Source: UBA9715 sp964553375 (GTDB lineage: Bacteria > Actinomycetota > Coriobacteriia > Coriobacteriales > Eggerthellaceae). From it: a DNA stretch of 64,000 nucleotides. Below, in pieces: positions 62,701-64,000 of the stretch. The notes under the pieces are model-generated. The model was not told the origin of the DNA and did no database searches. It was given only the letters and a program-made list of their open reading frames with translations. The translations under genes were made by a program, and so were the position numbers. Positions within the stretch are counted from its first letter, which is position 1; each line of letters starts with the position of its first letter. The stretch spans positions 1 through 64,000 of the forward strand of contig CAZKKN010000001.1 in the NCBI GenBank assembly GCA_964553375.1, given 5' to 3'.

Positions 62701-64000
62701 AAGGTGACCTGGACCAACAACGTGAACGCCGGCAAGGCCAGCGTGAGCATCACCAACATAAGCGACAAGTGCTTCGGCACCAATTCCAAGGCCGATTGCT
62801 ACACCATCACCCCGGTGACGCTTGATAGCTCCATGGTGGCGGCCATCGCCGACGTGTCCTACGACGGCGCCGACCACACCCCGGCAGCATCGCTGCGCAC
62901 GGGCGGCTACACGCTGATCGAAGGCACCGACTTCACCACCAGCGTGGCGGTGAAGGGCGGAAGCGCCGTGAGCCAGGCCATCGATGCCGGCACCTACACC
63001 CTGACCATCCGTGCCGCCGGCACCAACTTCACCGGCCGCACCAGCGTGGACTTCCGCATCGCTTCTGTGGACCTCAGTGCGGCATCGGTCACGGCTGCCA
63101 ACCAGAGCTTCGACGGCACGGCCAAGATGCCCGAGCCTCAGGTTGTGCTGAACGGCAAGGTGCTTACCAGCGGCCGTGACTACACGGTGAGCTACCTGTC
63201 CAACACGCAGGTGGGCACCGCAACCGTTACCGTTACCGGCACCGGCAACTACACCGGCAGCGCTTCCGGCACGTTCCAGATCGCCGGCAACCCGCTGACC
63301 ATCGACACGGGCGCCGTGGGCACCTTCGTGGAGATCAACGTGGCCAGCGCCGTGTACACGGCCGGTCCCGTGCAGCCCGGCGTGACGGTGAACGTGGTGA
63401 ACCGCACCGAGAATCCCGAGTGGACCGCCGGCGAGCCCAACCCCGACGTGACCGACCCGGATGATCCGAACCACTGGCTGGTGCCGCCCAGCGACTCCAG
63501 TGTGCCTCAGTACTTGGAGGAGCGCACGGTGCTGCGTCAGGGCGTGGACTTCGATCTGGCCTACGGCAACAACACCGAGGTGACCGACGGCAGCCATAGC
63601 TACAACCCGGCCAGCAAGGCCTTCGACGGCCCGCTGCCGCTGGTTACCGTGTACCTGAAGGGCAACTACGAGGGCACCGTGACCAAGGAGTTCCAGATCG
63701 GTAAGGCCAACCTGGCCGGCGCCATCATCGGGCGTCCCGGCAAGGTGGACTTCGACAACGAAGGCAAGGCCGAGCCCAAGCCCAACCTGACCTTCAACGG
63801 CCAGATCGTGGATGCCAGCGAGTACACCTACAGCTACGAGAACAACACCAACGCCGACCTGGGCAAGGTGCCGCGCATCATCGCTTCCGCGGGCACGCTG
63901 GTGGAAGACACCGAAGAGCGTGACGTCATAGGCGAGGACGGCCAGCCCACCGGCGAGAAGGAAACCGTGGTGATAGGTACGCATTGGGAGGATTCCGTCC
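5708..64000 (+). CDS. Giant BspA/InlB-B/Ig-like repeat surface protein, main part, 3' end outside window
   Basis: One frame with no stop from 5710 to the right edge, about 19,430 codons. It begins with the catalytic Ser motif of the S8 domain. It continues with 39 cap-plus-LRR modules (5926-43039), InlB-B-type repeats (43040-47965), an MBG-like transition (47966-49100) and about 56 Ig-like YTG/DYTV repeats (49101 onward). BspA/DUF285 leucine-rich repeats in known bacteria bind host matrix and other cells. InlB-B and Ig-like arrays form rigid stalks. The inferred role is a surface or secreted giant adhesin. No transmembrane segment, LPxTG or other anchor occurs in the visible part. Large antisense open frames exist only because the sense codons TTA, CTA and TCA are almost absent. 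With the earlier fragments the visible chain is about 20,700 residues. Confidence 0.93.
5926..9207 (+). repeat. BspA modules 1-3
   Basis: Caps start at 5926, 7216 and 8290. A cap reads roughly AYAxLDxxGxLxFFR, then a variable strand, a TGxVYTxFE strand, a PW dipeptide, VxxVxF, then IxPxSTAxWFxxM and the first LRR. Each LRR is about 24-26 residues with the signature MFxxCxxLxxLDLSxFDTSxVTxM, which is the BspA-like DUF285 repeat. Module 1 has a degenerate cap (NFMRD) and an irregular first LRR run with an insert near 6380-6450. Module 2 is preceded by an Ig-like lead (FKIISGPETAAVGSTLFF) not seen in other modules. Module 3 has a lengthened cap between VWRGW and RPWNSY. Confidence 0.85.
9208..13071 (+). 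repeat. BspA modules 4-7
   Basis: Caps start at 9208, 10177, 11086 and 12085. Module 4 keeps all cap landmarks (QFFRD, GTVFTGFED, IPW, SMAEWFSGM). Module 5 has a Gly/Ser/Thr insert after VIQYYGSETT. In module 7 the PW landmark is IEPWGG, and several LRRs replace the MFxxC core by FFFANC or FFWHC, an aromatic version of the repeat. Module 7 DNA is AT-richer than its neighbours. Confidence 0.85.
13072..17535 (+). repeat. BspA modules 8-12
   Basis: Caps start at 13072, 13978, 14695, 15556 and 16723. Module 11 has a variant cap (VLFYRSNTKY, no PW; RTWNSYK instead) but the most regular LRRs of the array: at 15960-16290 five successive repeats keep LSSFDTSQVTNM-type spacing. Module 12 is close to consensus. 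Each module ends with an LGxxFxFxGxGI strand, a LLPTPPxxxPYxGxW linker and an LRDxYxxxMAGTYTW strand that leads into the next cap. Confidence 0.85.
17536..21489 (+). repeat. BspA modules 13-16
   Basis: Caps start at 17536, 18691, 19408 and 20707. Module 13 contains a stretch with foreign codon use (17620-18400). Module 15 has a second cap type: AFFAHTEKNYVN replaces the FFRS strand, and YAISGFENNDLPSLW replaces the FE...PW strand; the same type returns in module 21. LRRs at 19740-20500 form one of the longer runs. Confidence 0.85.
17620..18400 (+). other. Segment with atypical codon use inside module 13
   Basis: The frame and protein pattern continue (cap, WFRDMPNL, LRRs with FDTS-like units), but codons that are rare elsewhere cluster here: AGA, GGA, ACA, CAA, ATT, AAA, CTA and TCA. 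Within a few codons on either side the usual AGC/GGC/ACC/CTG style returns. This looks like replacement of part of a module by DNA of a different origin. Confidence 0.65.
21490..26709 (+). repeat. BspA modules 17-21
   Basis: Caps start at 21490, 22633, 23308, 24487 and 25291. Module 17 has a VFYRGLRPEG variant strand and no AYA start. Module 20 is near consensus (VFFRSASRMETG, GTLYGDFES, VPW, STARWFQGM). Module 21 repeats the second cap type of module 15 (AYFLHTTADYRLVN ... FAMSGFEESELPALW) and carries a long LRR run at 25640-26500. Confidence 0.85.
26710..31623 (+). repeat. BspA modules 22-26
   Basis: Caps start at 26710, 27553, 28840, 29803 and 30817. Module 23 has the longest cap, with an insert of about 100 residues between its FFRS strand and RAPW that is rich in Thr, Ser, Gly and Asn. 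Module 25 has a Cys after its PW (RPWCGN) and the otherwise rare DPYRPRWGYVNY segment instead of STAxWF. Module 26 returns to consensus. Confidence 0.85.
31624..36534 (+). repeat. BspA modules 27-32
   Basis: Caps start at 31624, 32695, 33535, 34306, 35164 and 35803. Module 27 has an expanded cap (31680-31950) with PWFHDGW. From about 32.2 kb onward sense codons TTA, CTA and TCA almost disappear and GC content rises, so modules 28-39 are more uniform in DNA style than modules 1-27. Modules 31 and 32 are short (about 640-730 bp) with few LRRs. Confidence 0.85.
36535..42291 (+). repeat. BspA modules 33-38
   Basis: Caps start at 36535, 37360, 38065, 39349, 40003 and 40657. Module 35 uses TIFRTDNDY instead of TFFRS. 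Module 38 has the longest LRR run of the array (about 40920-42060, some 13 repeats). There the FDTS unit is often changed to W-x-(V/I/A)-P (GWKVPRL, DWTVPSL, HWSIPRI), a sub-type concentrated in modules 35 and 38. Confidence 0.85.
42292..43039 (+). repeat. BspA module 39 (last)
   Basis: The cap starts at 42292 (GYAIVSDNGTKLTFFRS), with GNLFGEFE, no PW, and STAYWFYGM. Only two or three LRRs follow, then the LGTQFSFTG strand and the YSGKWAKG linker. The closing strand NADTYVWAA leads not into another cap but into the first InlB-B-like repeat, so the module type switches cleanly at the point where a cap is expected. Confidence 0.85.
43040..43320 (+). repeat. InlB-B-type repeat, partial super-repeat tail
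   Basis: YTVEYFSYTAGKK ... GFVGWSRSDNS ... VNLYAIWSRD shows the InlB-B (Listeria-Bacteroides, Flg_new-like) pattern: a first YxVxYF strand, a central GW and a closing LYAxW. It resembles the tails of the two complete super-repeats that follow. Confidence 0.75.
43321..45240 (+). repeat. InlB-B super-repeat 1
   Basis: This 1.9-kb unit starts AVFVWGNGTERA and ends LYAVWQ. Order of landmarks: a QYFNSG segment, GWAST, FYAVYARTLTLRYEGN, DYTQYYNSG, a FTV...YARW repeat, TIALQAGDAN, YTVTWDANGG, GYTFQGWTIG, YTIKYDGNGATSGS, a long GW...LYAQW repeat, VVNYYSG, GFAGWATSP and LYAVW. It is built from about seven InlB-B-type strands sets and is expected to form a beta-grasp-like stalk. Confidence 0.8.
45241..47319 (+). 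repeat. InlB-B super-repeat 2
   Basis: It has the same order of landmarks as super-repeat 1: QYFNAG, GYGWRTG, FFAEYSRSLSLSYNGN, QYYNPGY, YTFAGWGV, LYAQW, EITLNAPGNTN, ASFDTQGGN, GYSFDGWTL, YTVSFNGNGATSGS, FAHWT, GYIFAGWSI, VEYYSNG, FYGWAVAD and LYAVWT. The order is preserved but the residues have diverged, so the duplication is old. Confidence 0.8.
47320..47965 (+). repeat. InlB-B super-repeat 3, head only
   Basis: It repeats the first third of the super-repeat: FQYAQDGS, QLHNHGTTVTSVP, GWATRNN, FYGVYSRALTLVYNGNGN, DYTQYFHTG, FRGWME and VYALWW. It then breaks off and is followed by an MBG-like segment. The array therefore reads tail, full, full, head. Confidence 0.75.
47966..49100 (+). other. 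MBG-like transition region
   Basis: Successive beta-rich units carry landmarks TYNGLQQTALED, GKYTMTLTPDSGYLWPDGT, TVEWTILPASLTV, then VYNAKALRN, and REFNGSEQEST ... GTYKGAFL ... NYDITVQTGTLTV. These match the general MBG/YDG-type repeats that often join InlB-B arrays to Ig-like stalks in Gram-positive adhesins. No catalytic motif is seen. Confidence 0.6.
49101..56055 (+). repeat. Ig-like YTG/DYTV repeats, first part (about 26 units)
   Basis: Units of about 75-95 residues share xYTGxxxxPxVTVxYNGxxLxxGxDYTVxYxNNxNAGTATVxVxGxGNYTGTxxxxFxI. DYTV-type strands are at about 49530, 49770, 50000, 50220, 50540, 50765, 51000, 51275, 51515, 51740, 52045, 52280, 52500, 52718, 52985, 53210, 53470, 53752, 54010, 54270, 54500, 54727, 55102, 55330, 55650 and 55880. 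Cys is almost absent. The units look like an Ig-like beta stalk; some carry acidic loops that could bind metal ions, but no specific site is evident. Confidence 0.8.
56056..64000 (+). repeat. Ig-like YTG/DYTV repeats, second part (about 30 units, continuing)
   Basis: These have the same pattern as the preceding units, with DYTV-type strands at about 56100, 56365, 56690, 56970, 57200, 57455, 57700, 57930, 58200, 58430, 58655, 58970, 59215, 59510, 59790, 60015, 60320, 60610, 60840, 61070, 61320, 61570, 61870, 62100, 62400, 62700, 62935, 63180, 63550 and 63825. Several units have an inserted loop (for example 61780-61850 with a Glu/Thr/Val-rich hairpin and 63420-63530 with Pro/Asp-rich residues). 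The last unit is cut by the window edge with no stop, so the array or the anchor continues to the right. Confidence 0.8.

Overview
The window is almost entirely one gene. From about position 1581 (or a start up to about 1.2 kb further in) to the right edge, the + strand carries a single giant secreted protein. It is interrupted only by two 100-N assembly gaps (2013-2112 and 5608-5707). After the second gap one reading frame (codons starting at 5710, 5713 and so on) stays open without a stop to position 64000, about 19,430 codons. With the part before that gap, the visible protein is about 20,700 residues, and its C-terminus lies outside the window. No second protein gene, rRNA, tRNA or CRISPR array was found.

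Organism: the high-GC codon choice (GGC, GCC, AAC, CTG, AGC) and the combination of BspA-type leucine-rich repeats, InlB-B-type repeats and a head-located S8 peptidase fit a gut actinobacterium of the class Coriobacteriia, possibly Eggerthellaceae. This is inferred from protein style; there is no marker gene in the window.

Layout: (1) 1-1580 is a non-coding leader. It holds a REP-like palindrome at the left edge, a strong intrinsic terminator at 267-291, a 25-bp inverted repeat around a 91-bp segment (370-510), and purine-rich low-complexity repeats. (2) 1581-3646 encodes a long, acidic, disordered N-terminal extension whose first part contains in-frame copies of the same REP-like repeat. (3) 3647-3739 encodes a signal-peptide-like segment. 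(4) 3740-5790 encodes a spacer, a propeptide-like segment and an S8 (subtilisin-like) domain with D, H and S catalytic motifs, cut by gap 2. (5) 5926-43039 encodes 39 modules, each a conserved 'FFR' cap followed by a run of BspA/DUF285 leucine-rich repeats. (6) 43040-47965 encodes InlB-B (Listeria-Bacteroides, Flg_new-like) repeats arranged as two full super-repeats of about 2 kb plus partial ones. (7) 47966-49100 encodes an MBG-like transition. (8) 49101-64000 encodes about 56 Ig-like repeats of roughly 80-90 residues with a YTG...DYTVxYxNN signature, continuing past the edge.

The likely overall job is an exported, surface-displayed or surface-shed giant adhesin: LRR arrays for binding, a long beta-repeat stalk, and a protease domain at the head that could process the protein itself or host and competitor proteins. 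The anchor (for example LPxTG or a cell-wall-binding domain) would be at the unseen C-terminus.
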